From Schoenoplectus triqueter (taxonomy: Eukaryota; Streptophyta; Magnoliopsida; Poales; Cyperaceae), in contig CAXKVV010001405.1 of NCBI GenBank assembly GCA_964058805.1, positions 1 to 28,392 on the forward strand: DNA of 28,392 bases, written 5' to 3'. Below, piece after piece: positions 8,749 through 18,650 of this stretch (position 1 is its first letter; every line of letters begins with the position of its first letter). Made by a program: the position numbers and the translations under genes. Under the pieces are notes generated by a model that was not told the DNA's origin, made no database searches, and worked only from the letters and a program-made list of their open reading frames with translations.

Positions 8749-11405
8749 CTCCTTATAGCAATTTGATAATTTGATTAGTTAAATCAGCTTGGTGTCATAT
8801 TCTTTCCAAGATCTACAATCGCGAATTGTGATGGACTGTAATTAGGAAAACGTTGCTTTGCTTGAAAGAAAGGTGAAATAAACAGATTAATTACACTATA
8901 TATCTGTTGCATTTTTTTATTTATTCAAAAGGATCGTTAGTTGCATTATAAACAGTTAAATTACACTATATAACCAATTCCGTTAACTAATCTGTAGATA
9001 GTCTTTCATCAAAAAAAATCATAGATAGTCCAAACTCAATATATCATGCAATTTAAAATTTGTATAATGTACATTCAACCGATTCTTGATGGATAAACAT
9101 TTACTTATTGATACGAATATGTAGACTAGCTCAAAGTCTCCAACAATAAAGTGCAATAATGTAGAAATTACACTATATACATTTAATTATTTTTTAGCCA
9201 TCATTTCATATTGAGTGGCCAAATTCATACTTACGCAGTATTAGAAAGTGTTCGAAATAATTAACGAAACGATTTAAAAATTATATAATGATTTTATATT
9301 TTTTATTGACATTGATAGGGGGCCACAGGGCACATGCATGCTGCTGGTGACACAGAAATCCATGATTCATCCCCTGTTTTTCTTTTCCACTAGTTCCTAT
9401 ATAATTTTTTAGTTCAAATCCAAACCCAATTAAGCAAAGAATATCCACAGCGTAAGAAAAAATAGAAAGCAAGAACAAAGTTGGGTCGAACAACAGGGTC
9501 CATGTTGCCTCCACTTCAATCCTAATCTTCTCGGAACGGAAAAATTATTTAAATTTTTCTAGAATCGTAATAGAATCTGTATTTTTAATAAAATTTATAT
9601 TTAAAATTCGTATTTTTAATAATCATTACGAGAATCTCGATATAAAATTAATAATTTTAGAAGATTTGAACTAATTTTTCTTAATTCAAAGTACTTTAAA
9701 CCTCCCCCACTTCCAATCTTCTCTACTCTACTGCTACAGTGCTACAGATAGACAGTCCATTTTTGGAATTCGCATTGTGCACGTGTAAAATGTCCGTTAT
9801 AAATCACTCATGAATCTAAAGTTATCACTGTCGTGATCGGAAGCAGCCATCATATTGATCCAATATCATAAAATATAAACAACATAAAATATAAACAACG
9901 GGCGTGGAGTACTTCAGAGGATATAAAGTTATAAACCTCATTTTTGTTGGTCTCCGTCTTATATATACTTTGATCAGATGATCTTACATTTTTAATTTAT
10001 AATTTATAATAAATGTTATGTGATAATTTTAGTTGCCATAAAACTTGATGATTTTGTTGTAGGACTTGACAAACATACGCTGCCATGGCGGGATAACTGT
10101 GATATGATCAATATGTACTCTAATTGGGATACGCCGTTCGATTAATACCATATCTAATGATATAAAAGTGTCCGATTTCAAATTTCCACTCACATGCGTT
10201 TTGTTTCTTTCTTCTTTTATTAGAGGAAAAATAAGGATCTTCAGCTAGTGAATTCATAAATATATGTGTTCCCTCTAGATTTTGAAAATCAATGTTTTTA
10301 GGTATTGCTTTCGATAATTTACCCTCTAGATCGTTTGATTATGTTTATTGAGAAAAAAAATCTTTAATATCGTGCATAATGAAATAATTATAAAAAGATT
10401 TTAAAATGTGAAATTTCGTAGAGAAAAACTTTCATCATCAACTTGATTATTTATCATTTTGAGTTTTATTTTATTGTTATTTTTAATATGTAAAAGTATA
10501 TTATTTTGATGGTTTTTTATTATATAAGAATATATATTAAATTATTATTATTTTATTAAAAACCCGATTAGTTAATGAATTTGAACCCGATAAGCTATTA
10601 CAATCCAATAATTATCTCCCTTGACTGAAATCCTGTATCCGCCCCTAGACATGTGTATTTTAACGTGTTAATTTTTGTAAATTTGAAAATGCACATTTTA
10701 AATATGTGATACGTCTAACACGTCGTGCAAGACGTGTTCGTGTTTACCTATATTTATCACGTGTCAACACTTGTGTGGCACATATAAATTCAAAAAAAAT
10801 AAAAATTATGTAAAAAACTCGTAACAATCAGGAAAATATGATAAATTAAAAAAGTAAATAGGAAAATCATAGTATTAGACTTGTCTTTTAAAAGTACTAC
10901 ATGTGTGTGTTTATGTTTCGACGTGCTAGATGTGTGTGTTTAACCATATCAAAATTATTTAAAAAATAAACATAAATGTTTAAGAACACAATGCATGTGA
11001 TATGTAAATACATCACATGCTGACACCTATTCATGTGAATGCACAAATTTTATATGGTGCATGTGTCCTTGTATGTTAAATACTGTCTTTCAATTCACTA
11101 GATTTATCCTCATTTTTATATTGGCAAAAAAAGATAAAACAAGTGATTGGACACGTATTTCTCCTAGTCCTTGCTACCAAAAGCAGCAGAACCACAATCT
11201 CCGTGGAGATTTTCGCAGGAAGATATAAACGGTTTGTTTTAATTATAATGTCTATGAGAAAGTTTAAACATGAATTTTAATACACTGAGATATTTATTAT
11301 TGTTAAATCAGAATCACTGAACATATCACAGTAAAAAAATCGTATAGTTCCGTAAATAACTCTCTCCGATATTATTTCAAAAGTAGCTCCCCTTGTTATC
11401 CACAA
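8749..11405. other. Gene-free spacer with decayed repeat-like sequence
   Basis: No coding region can be supported. The motif 'aaattacactatata' or a close variant appears near 8890, 8950 and 9165. An 8-bp inverted repeat AACACGTC/GACGTGTT with loop GTGCAA sits at 10717-10738, inside a segment (10670-11080) rich in ACGTGT and TGTGTG motifs that looks like transposon debris. A 15-bp unit 'cataaaatataaaca' is duplicated near 9870-9898. A minus-strand ORF at 9281-9514 has no recognisable domain and is not called. Confidence 0.5.
10717..10738. repeat. Inverted repeat AACACGTC/GACGTGTT
   Basis: A perfect 8-bp stem with a six-base loop lies in a segment full of CACGTGTC and ACGTGTT motifs (10670-10950). 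The ACGT cores could act as G-box-like sites. More likely, the segment is a decayed transposon end of a type rich in 'cgtgt' words that is common in plant genomes. Confidence 0.45.
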
Positions 11406-11414
11406 TAAAAATAT
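11406..11414. repeat. Left 9-bp target duplication of the MITE
   Basis: TAAAAATAT lies directly before the GGG end of the stem-loop element and recurs directly after its CCC end at 11940-11948. Nine bases is the Mutator-superfamily signature length. Confidence 0.6.
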
Positions 11415-11939
11415 GGGAAAACTGAGTATATACCCTTCAAAATATTATAATTTGGATATTTCCCCATCAAAATTTTAAATCTAAGTATTTATCCATCAAA
11501 ATTTTAAATAAATTGGTTATATCCCATAAAACTTAATTTCTATATAGTCTTACCATAAATTTTTAGGAAAAAAATAAGACTAAATTATCCTTCTCCCTTG
11601 CCTCATCTTCTCCTACTTCGGTAGACTGAGATTAAGTAGGATAAGTTTTTTCGTGCTCAAATCATTTGTCATAATAACATTAGTGTGTATATTTGTCTAA
11701 TGCTTGATTCTATAATGTTTCGTTTTATTCAATTAATATCAAAAATGGAAGGATGATGTAGCAAGGGAAGAGACGAAAGGACTTGGCAAAAGCTATTTTT
11801 ATACTTTTAGATTTTTGTTCTTTAATTATTTAGTAAAATAAATTTTTGGGATATAAAGAATTATCTCAAACTTTGACGGGGAAATATCTAATTTTGAAAT
11901 TTTGATGGGGAAATACATAAATTACAATGTTTATACCCC
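11415..11939. mobile_element. Mutator-type MITE with long terminal inverted repeats
   Basis: The element is about 525 bp with imperfect inverted arms of 100 bases or more. The left arm (from about 11428) contains 'tatttccccatcaaaattt'. The reverse complement of the right arm (11939 inward) reads 'tatttccccatcaaaatttc', followed in both arms by a second 'tat(t)t...tcaaa' block and a 'tatatccca' block. Ends are GGG...CCC, and both sides carry the 9-bp duplication TAAAAATAT. Long arms plus a 9-bp duplication fit a non-autonomous Mutator-like element. There is no transposase ORF. The right end lies 75 bp from the ATG of the CHORD-like gene. Confidence 0.7.
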
Positions 11940-11948
11940 TAAAAATAT
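11940..11948. repeat. Right 9-bp target duplication of the MITE
   Basis: Second copy of TAAAAATAT, pairing with 11406-11414. It overlaps an AT-rich stretch that could serve as the TATA element of the downstream gene. Confidence 0.6.
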
Positions 11949-11954
11949 TTAAAA
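11946..11954 (+). promoter_or_regulatory. Possible TATA element of the CHORD-like gene at the MITE edge
   Basis: TATTTAAAA starts 68 bases before the ATG at 12014, a usual spacing for a TATA element with a short leader. It begins inside the duplicated target site of the MITE. Only motif and position support it. Confidence 0.3.
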
Positions 11955-12013
11955 CCATTAGCGGTTCTCGAGTGCTCGTCAGTTCGTGTACTAGCCTACC
12001 AGGGAAAAGGAGA

Positions 12014-12889
12014 ATGGCTGAGCCAGCCATCAACGGCGCCCCATCCTCCGCCGCCGCCGGCCTGGAATCGGTGTCGAAGGAGAAGCTGTGTCGTCGCTGC
12101 AAACTAAGCTATGATCCGGCGATGAACAGCACTTCGTCGTGTAGGTTTCACCCTTCCTTCTTCGTCTGTCGCCGCCATGACGACCAGAAAAGGTCCCCCC
12201 CCCCCTCCCTCCCTCTCAATTTATGGATCTATCAATCAAGTAATAGATCGAATTCTCTACGAAGCAGATTTCTTTAATACGTGCAGTTTGAATATTCTTT
12301 GGGGAATCGAATTCTCGTTAAGATAATAATTGTATGCCATAAGGATTCCGTGCATCCCTAATTTGACTATAGATTAATCTAGACCATAGTGAATTGCATG
12401 TATCTGACATTGTGAAACTTGTTTCAAGAACACAGTTCTCTGTTATGTGCCACTATGTGCAGAGATTACTCTCATGTACCAGTATACAATAAGATTACCG
12501 GTCTATTGCTGTATCTATAACAGTCCATAATTAAAGTTGTCTATCCGACTAAACCCTGATTTTAATGAACAAATGTAAATGTTGACCATTAACTGGTACG
12601 AGGTATGCTTTATACCATAGTGATAAAATGAAAACTTTGATCGGTAACTGGGTATATATACTTTGTACCAGAGTTGAACCCATCTGATCCAGTATCAAAG
12701 TCTCATCCACATACCCTATGATGTTATCTTCTTTTTGTTCTAATTTTGTATTATTTGGAATGAAGATACTATGAGCTAGGTCCAGATGACCCACCATATG
12801 CTGCAAAATTCTATGATTGCTGCGGAGCCGAAGATCCCAATGCCTTGGGTTGCACAACCGACTTCCATGTCTCCTATGATGATCTTTGA
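12014..12889 (+). CDS. Small CHORD-like Cys/His-rich protein, function unknown
   Basis: Two exons, 12014-12192 and 12766-12889, join in phase across AAAAG|GT...AG|ATACTATG to give 100 residues ending in TGA. The first 20 residues are Ala/Ser-rich. The rest is a cysteine/histidine module: C26-x2-C29, C43-x2-H46, C52, H55, then the adjacent pair C78-C79, C89 and H94. The order (CxxC, CRFHP, YDCCG, GCTTDFH) resembles the zinc-binding CHORD domain of RAR1 and CHP-1, but the linker is different and no second domain is present. The sequence KLCRRCK...SCRFHPSFFVCRRH and the YYELGPDDPPYAAKFYDCC part look like a conserved, uncharacterised plant protein known to me only as hypothetical. Zinc binding is an inference. 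The donor is followed by C11, unlike normal plant donors. The gene starts 75 bp from a MITE. Confidence 0.85.
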
Positions 12890-14314
12890 TCAATGATACT
12901 TCTTGTAAACCTGTATAAAATGAAAAAATCGTTTCTTTCTTTTCTTTATCTTTTTCTTTTTCTTCCCCTTTCTGTATGGAGCTTGATTATCTACAAGAGT
13001 CTAGAGACTAAGAGTAATATGGTGACTTAATCCTGTATTTCTGTGTGAACCAGTGACAGTGAACATTTAAGTTTTGTGAAAAATCAACTCTTTTAATTAA
13101 GAATAGGAAACAATAGAATACCAACTGAAGTAGTTACAGTTGCACAGGAATCAGCTTGCTTAATTCTCTGTCTCCAACACGGTGAACTAAGTGCATATAA
13201 TATGAAAGGGTATGAAATATCTTGTCTAAATGTATCAATTAAAAACAACTAAGAAATATCGCGTAGATTGTGAATGGGGAGGTACACTTGACACGTCTTT
13301 CTACCCAAAAAATACACACTTTACACGTATGTTTCACATCGTGCATTACAAGAAAATAAATCGGTGTAATTTGGATCCGAGCTAGGGAGGCATCGACTTT
13401 TGTAATGGCTAGAATTAATTCTGTAAAGAAAGGCATTTCATTAATTGAGTAATCAAGAGCATCAATTACTGACAACGTAAGCAAGCGTACATGTCAGACA
13501 ATTCACTTGGTTGACCGAGTACTGGTCCAATATTATGAATTTTATATTTTGAAAAAAAAAAGACGAACTTTATTAATTAGTAGATGATGTCGTAAATTGC
13601 ATGGTGCTATTTGCATGCCGAAATAATGTCAGGACTAGAAAGCAATTGCCAAATTGTTGGTCTTCTTTGTAATTAGGGGAGAAATCAGAAACGATCGATA
13701 AGATTGTTCAGTTCAAATAAATAAAATGTTCGAGTTAAAAAAATATTTTTCATCGTACGATTTTTATTTTTCAGTAAACTAAGAGGGTATTCGAGCGCCG
13801 GCCGACGCATATTTTAGTTCCGCCTCTGCTTATAATCTTGCGAATTGGTAGTCAACAGACGTAGAGACTATTAATGGACACCATAAACAAACAAAAAATT
13901 TGAAGTTCATACTTTTGGGGCTTATATCTAACTTAATTCTTGGACTTGCTTCTATTTTTATGATTATAATTTTCAGAAGCAACATGCACAAACAGTGCCA
14001 TTGGTCCGCACCATGTGATCCCGTTTCATTGTACAATTTAGTCGGCACAAATACCTCTTTGTGAATTATAATTAGATCACACATATTTCTTTTGAGGAAT
14101 CTTAACGAACCTCTTTACCTATGCTCGCGTCAGACAGCACAACATCTGGTACCATATTTAAAAAGTAAAAACATTGTTAAGATATTAATATAATTTTTGA
14201 TAGGACAACTAAATGACTGATTCTGCGGCAACACCCCAATTCGCAAACTCAATACTTTTTTATCTTCCCGTTCAGCGATTGCTACCATCAGAAACTGGCA
14301 TATTTGTGTATAAA
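12890..14314. other. Spacer between the CHORD-like gene and the LINE; nothing coding seen
   Basis: This holds the 3' untranslated region of the CHORD-like gene, with 'tataaaatgaaa' near 12913, then AT-rich intergenic sequence. A short GC-rich patch with 'ccgcctctgct' near 13797-13830 looks like transposon debris. The minus-strand ORFs at 13239-13484 and 13830-14084 show no family features and are not called. Confidence 0.5.
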
Positions 14315-14329
14315 TTCCTATTAAAAAAA
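14315..14329. repeat. Target-site duplication of the LINE, left copy
   Basis: TTCCTATTAAAAAAA is identical, over all 15 bases, to 17947-17961. The two copies bracket the LINE exactly. Confidence 0.9.
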
Positions 14330-14355
14330 CAACAACAATAACAAAGTCTTTAATC

Positions 14356-14757
14356 CCAAATAAATTGGGATAGGCTAAAAATAAAACCCAATCAGAAAAT
14401 ATAAGATCAAAGATCTCAAATATCAGTGATAAAAATGAATATGATGGAAGAAAAATAAATAAATAAATAAAATAATAATAATAATATATAAATAAAGATG
14501 ATAATAATAATGATAATGATAATATGTTAATAATAGTAGCAATAATAACAATAATAATAATAGTACAATAGACCTTTATTATAAAATCTATTTCTAAATC
14601 CTAAAATTCTATTTTAAAACCTAATTCTAAATTCAAAATTCTAAAATTCTATCTAAACCTCTATTTCTAAAATCTATTTCTAAATTCTAAATCCTAAAAT
14701 CCTAAAAAATCTAAAATTATAAAGTTTATAACTCTACTATTAGACTCTAACTCCTAA
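14356..14757 (-). repeat. Low-complexity 3' region of the LINE
   Basis: On the plus strand 14445-14575 is a run of interrupted ATA/AAT triplets, and 14580-14757 is a series of 'tctaaattctaaaatcc' variants. It lies between the end of the coding remnant (about 14760) and the conserved LINE 3' hairpin and tail. It is either the element's own 3' UTR or a microsatellite expansion within it. Confidence 0.6.
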
Positions 14758-15449
14758 ACCATGGTTCAGGTACATGAATCGCTATCTTCCATGCACTCCT
14801 ATCTAAAGCAAGCTGTTTGGGTATATTTTATTCCTTCAAATCTCTTTTTATTGCTTCCTCACATATTAATCTCGGTCGACCTCTTCCTCTTCTTATATTT
14901 TCAGGACGACTTAAAATACCGCTGCGTACTGATGTTTCAGGAGGCTTTCGTTGAATATGATCAAACCATCGCAAATAATGTTGGACTAGCTTCTTTTGAA
15001 TTGGTGTTACCCCAAGTTTGTCCCTAATATCATCATTTCTGATTCGATCTTTTCTTGTGTGGCCACATATTCAGCACAACATCCGCATTTCAGTTACACT
15101 CATCTTCTGGATGTGTTGTCCTTTTGTAGACCAACATTCTGCGCCATACAACATCACGGGTCTAATCACCGTCCTGTAGAACTTGCCTTTTAGTTTGTTT
15201 GGGACCTTCTTGTCACAAAGAACACCAGATGCTTGTCTCTATTTTACCCATCCAGCTCTTATTCTATGACTAACATCTTCATCGATCTCTCCTTCACTCT
15301 GCAACATCTATCCCAAATACCGAAATATGTCATTCATGAGTACTACTCGTCCATCCAAACTGACACCTCATATATTCAATTTTTGTCCTACTAAGTCTAA
15401 AACATTTCGATTCTAAAGTTTGTCTCCACAACTCTAGTTTCTGATTGAT

Positions 15450-16475
15450 TCAAATTCTGCTGTCGTCAATCAACACCACATCATCAGCAAAGAGCATACA
15501 CCAAGGAATATTTTCTTGTATGTCATTTGTGATCTCATTCATCACTAAGGTGAAAATATATGAACTTAATGCTGACCTTTGATGTAATCTTATCTTAATA
15601 GAAAATGTATCGGACTCATCGTCACATGCTCTGACACAAGTCACAACATTTGTGTACATATCCTTAATAAGAGTAACGTACTTTGTTGGGACTAGTTTCC
15701 TTTTGAGCGCCCACCACATGATATTTCTCGGAATTTTATCATACGCTTTCTCTAAATCAATAAATATCATATGTAGGTCATTCTTCTATTTTCGATGTCT
15801 CTCCATAAGTTATCTTATCAAGAAAATCGCCTCCATAGTGGACCTCCCAGGCATAAAACCAAACTAATTTTTAGAGACAGTTGTCAGTTTTCTTAAACGG
15901 TGCTCGATCACTCTCTCCTAAAGTTTCATGGTATGACTCATGAGCTTAATTCATCTGTAATTAGTACAACTTTGAATATCTCATTTATTCTTGAAGATTG
16001 GTACTAATATACTTTTTCTCCACTCATCAGGCATCTTATTGGATCGAAAAATGGTATTAAATAGTTTAGTGAGCCACACTATTGCTATATCTCCAAGACA
16101 TCTCCATACCTCAATCGGGATGTCATCCGGTCCTAACGTCTTACCTGTTTTCATCTTTTTTAAAGCTTCTTTCACTTCAGACTCTTGAATTCTCCGAATA
16201 AATCGCCTATTGGTGTCAATTGAGTCGTCCAACTCAATCGCGGTTTTCTCACTCTCGTCGTTGAATAGCTTGTCGAAATATGCTCTCCATCTGTTCTTAA
16301 TCTCCTCAGCTTTCACCAAAAGTCTATCAGTCTCATCCTTAATACATTTAACTTGGTGGAAGTCTCTTGTCTTTCTTTCTCGAAGTTTAGTCATCTTGTA
16401 GACATTATTTTCGTCATCTTTCGTATCTAATTTCCGATACAACTCCGTGTTTGCCTGACCCCTTGCTTCGCTCAC
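15450..16475 (-). pseudogene. LINE reverse transcriptase domain, broken
   Basis: The 5' piece (16475-15981) carries EVKEALKKMKTGKTLGPDDI and IEVWRCLGD, then DEWRKSILVPIFKNK, the N-terminal fingers of non-LTR reverse transcriptases. Several stops follow. The second piece (15770-15450) carries MIFIDLEKAYDKIPR and the catalytic MLFADDVVLID (FADD at 15480-15491), so the active-site residues remain although the frame is broken. Sequence further left to about 14760 still shows remnants of the C-terminal region, including a Cys-containing stretch. No functional polymerase can be encoded. Confidence 0.88.
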
Positions 16476-16749
16476 AGTTTTTTTGCGTTTATTCTAGCTT
16501 CTTTGTACTTCTGTATGTTTTCATCACTCTTGTTGTGATGTAAACGTTTGTAACATTCTTACTTCTCATTGATAGCTTTTTGTACTTCATCAGTCCACCA
16601 CCAAGTGTCTTTAGATTTACGTTTATTTCCTCTAGTTACTCCAAACACCTCTATAGCCACCTTCCGAATGTGAGTCGCCATCTTCTTCCACATTTTATCC
16701 GCATCCTCACGTTCGTTCCACGATCCTTCTGCAATAACTTTATTCTTAA

Positions 16750-17580
16750 ACACCTAAGAAACGTCCATTTTGAGCTTCCACCATCTCGTTCTCGTTATTT
16801 TCATACCTCTATCTCGCCGAACGCATACCTGAAAATAAAAATCAGCCACCAAAAGTTTGTGTTGTGTGACAACACACTCGCCAGGTATAACCTTACAATC
16901 CATGCAGTTTGGTCTCTCCTCCCTTCTAGTCAGGACAAAATCGATCTGGCTCGAGTGTTGGCCTCTATTGAAAGTAATTAAATGTGATTTTTTCTTTCTA
17001 AAGAAGGTGTTCGCTACCAAGAGGTCATAAGATATAGCAAAGTTCAAAATGTCTTCTCCCTCTTGATTCTGTTCGCCATATCCAAAACCCCCATGTACTC
17101 TCTCAAACCCCCTCTAACTGTGCCAACGTGACCATTAAGATCACCTCCAATGAAAAAGTTTTTCACTGCTGGGCACTCCTCTAACTATGTCCTCTAAGTC
17201 TTTCTAGAATCGTCTCTTGACATCATCACTCAAACCTACTTGTGGGGCATACGCACTGATGACGTTTAAGACCAAATCTCCAAAAAATAATTTGATCATG
17301 ATGATCTTATCCACTTATCTCCTAACTGCGACAACATCATTCTTGAGGCTCTTATCAATTAAGATGCCTACACCATTTCTAATTCGTTCTTTTCCCGTGT
17401 ACCACAATGTAAAGCATGTATTCTCCACCTTCTTAGCCTTTTGACCCATCCATTTAGTCTCCTGAACACATAAGATATTAACGCGTCTCCTAATCGCAGT
17501 ATCAACTAACTCTCTTAGCTTACCTGTTAATGACCCTACATTCCAACTACCTAAACGAATCCTACTTTCCCCGACTAGCT
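16750..17580 (-). pseudogene. LINE endonuclease domain, broken
   Basis: Reading leftward from about 17580, the frame gives ARKLVGESRIRLGSWNVGSL, then CVQETKWMGQKAKK, the conserved catalytic-site neighbourhood of the endonuclease (Q-E-T-K). Further on come ISAYAPQVG and GGDLNGHVG. An in-frame stop follows DVVAVRR, another follows DDVKRRF, and an extra base in the run before FIGGDLNG shifts the frame. The enzyme would nick target DNA to prime reverse transcription; this copy cannot be made as one protein. Family assignment rests on these motifs and on the RTE-style 3' end. Confidence 0.85.
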
Positions 17581-17616
17581 TCCTTGCCCTCGCACTCGTC
17601 GAGTCAAGTACGAAGT

Positions 17617-17814
17617 CCCTTGTTCATTTGACACTACATCCGGGCGCCGATGCAGCGCGTCACTAAGGTGATGACGATCCGGCCCTCGCTCACTTATCAC
17701 CATATTCGAGTTCCAATATAGCGCGCCACTAAGGCGGTGACGACCTGACCCTTGTTCTCTTATCACCATATTCGGGTTCCAATATGGCGCGTCGCTAAGA
17801 GGGTGACGCCCCAA
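17617..17814 (-). repeat. Three 66-bp tandem units in the LINE 5' region
   Basis: Units start at 17617, 17683 and 17749 with an exact 66-base period. The period is a multiple of three, so the minus strand keeps one open frame and encodes three 22-residue repeats of the pattern xxRHxLSxAxxxxxxVVxxEQG. That frame is shifted relative to the endonuclease frame just downstream. The units may therefore be 5' UTR or promoter modules, or the frame may have been lost. The two 5'-proximal units are more alike than the third. Confidence 0.85.
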
Positions 17815-17946
17815 CGAAAATTGATTGGGTTTTATTTTCATAAAGATTGGTTGTTTTAGTGCAGGGCTCGCCACACCCACCGCAACCCTCCTCTTTTATT
17901 CTGGCTTGGGACAGACTGTGCAAAAACTAGTCTACACAGACAGAGT

Positions 17947-17961
17947 TTCCTATTAAAAAAA
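17947..17961. repeat. Target-site duplication of the LINE, right copy
   Basis: TTCCTATTAAAAAAA, identical to 14315-14329, directly adjoining the 5' end of the minus-strand LINE. Confidence 0.9.
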
Positions 17962-18050
17962 TGAATGAAAAATAATCCCATGAAAATGAACAATTTCTAA
18001 ATTTACTAAGATTGCATTTGATTGTTCTTTGCCATGTTCGAATTTTAAGT

Positions 18051-18360
18051 TTGGGAAGGGATCACTTGACAATGGTTATTTTGATAATTTTGACAATGAA
18101 TTTTTAAATAAATACAAAAAAATCTTATTCAAATTTCATATAATTTTATTATGATTTGGTTGTCCATCAAATTATAAAATTTTGATGATGTTTCATGGAG
18201 TATCAAATGATAATGAAATTACATAAAATTTAAATCACCATCAATCTATAAAGTAGGAAAACATATTCATAAGATTTTTTATGTTTAACATTTTTTAGTA
18301 TTTATTTAAAAATTGATTATCAAGATTGTCAAAATAACCCATTGTCAAGTGATCCCATCC
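18051..18360. mobile_element. Stem-loop MITE of about 310 bp
   Basis: The left arm has GGGATCACTTGACAATGG at 18058-18075; its exact reverse complement is at 18339-18356. Pairing continues inward with few mismatches through the ttattttga...aatttttaaataaatac block to an 'aaaaatcttat' block, so each arm is about 85 bases. The centre is AT-rich and has no ORF. A clear target duplication is not visible (a TAA lies near both ends), so the superfamily is undetermined. It sits between the LINE and the tRNA gene. Confidence 0.75.
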
Positions 18361-18440
18361 GATAAATTTCTCTCTATGATATAATTGGCATCCATTGAAA
18401 AAAAAAATTCAAGATCCATTATTAGCATTCGAAAAAATGT

Positions 18441-18526
18441 TGGGGTGAGAGAGGCTCGAACTCTCGACCTCAGGATCACTCAATTAGCTATGAGACCTAC
18501 GCGCTAGCCAACTGCGCCACCACCCC
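18441..18526 (-). tRNA. Elongator tRNA-Met (CAT) with intron
   Basis: The minus strand begins GGGGTGGTGGCGCAGTTGG and ends with GAGTTCGAGCCTCTCTCACCCCA, so the 7-bp acceptor stem closes with one G-U pair and discriminator A. The A box (TGGCGCAGTTGG) and B box (GAGTTCGAGCC) are intact. Anticodon CAT lies at 18492-18490, and a short intron of about a dozen bases follows it, as is usual for plant elongator tRNA-Met. CCA is not encoded. It is divergent from TTL, 125 bases from the TTL start codon. Confidence 0.95.
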
Positions 18527-18650
18527 GCTTTGTTCAACAAAAAAGACTAACCATATTAAACAGTTACAATATCAACCTAGTATCTCGGTGCCCGACGCTA
18601 GAATTAAGCCATAAACACACTTGTACACGGCACGGAAAGAGAGTGTGAAA

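Larger units (their letters stand above)
14330..17946 (-). mobile_element. Full-length, decayed RTE-type LINE (non-LTR retrotransposon)
   Basis: This 3.6-kb element lies between perfect 15-bp target duplications. Its 3' end is at the left: on the minus strand it ends in the hairpin AATCCCAAATAAATTGGGAT type sequence followed by TTGTTATTGTTGTTG, the simple tail typical of plant RTE elements. In 5'-to-3' order it holds a triplicated 66-bp unit, an apurinic-type endonuclease (from SWNVGSLTGKLREL, near 17550), a linker, a reverse transcriptase with FADD, and a C-terminus ending near ALDRSAWKIAIHVPEP (about 14760). About 430 bases of low-complexity 3' region follow. Several stops and frameshifts break the ORF. 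The intact duplications and full length show an ordinary target-primed insertion followed by decay in place. Confidence 0.92.

Noticed and set aside
9281..9514. Minus-strand ORF with a hydrophobic stretch (LLFDPTLFLLSIFSYAVD)
   Set aside because: It has no ATG at its start, no recognisable domain, no matching upstream or downstream exon, and sits in repeat-like AT-rich DNA.
15652..17444. Several plus-strand ORFs over the LINE
   Set aside because: All are antisense shadows of the minus-strand reverse transcriptase and endonuclease remnants.
18621..18650. Ten-codon N-terminal extension of TTL
   Set aside because: The extension would start at TTG; the first ATG is at 18651 and matches the family start.
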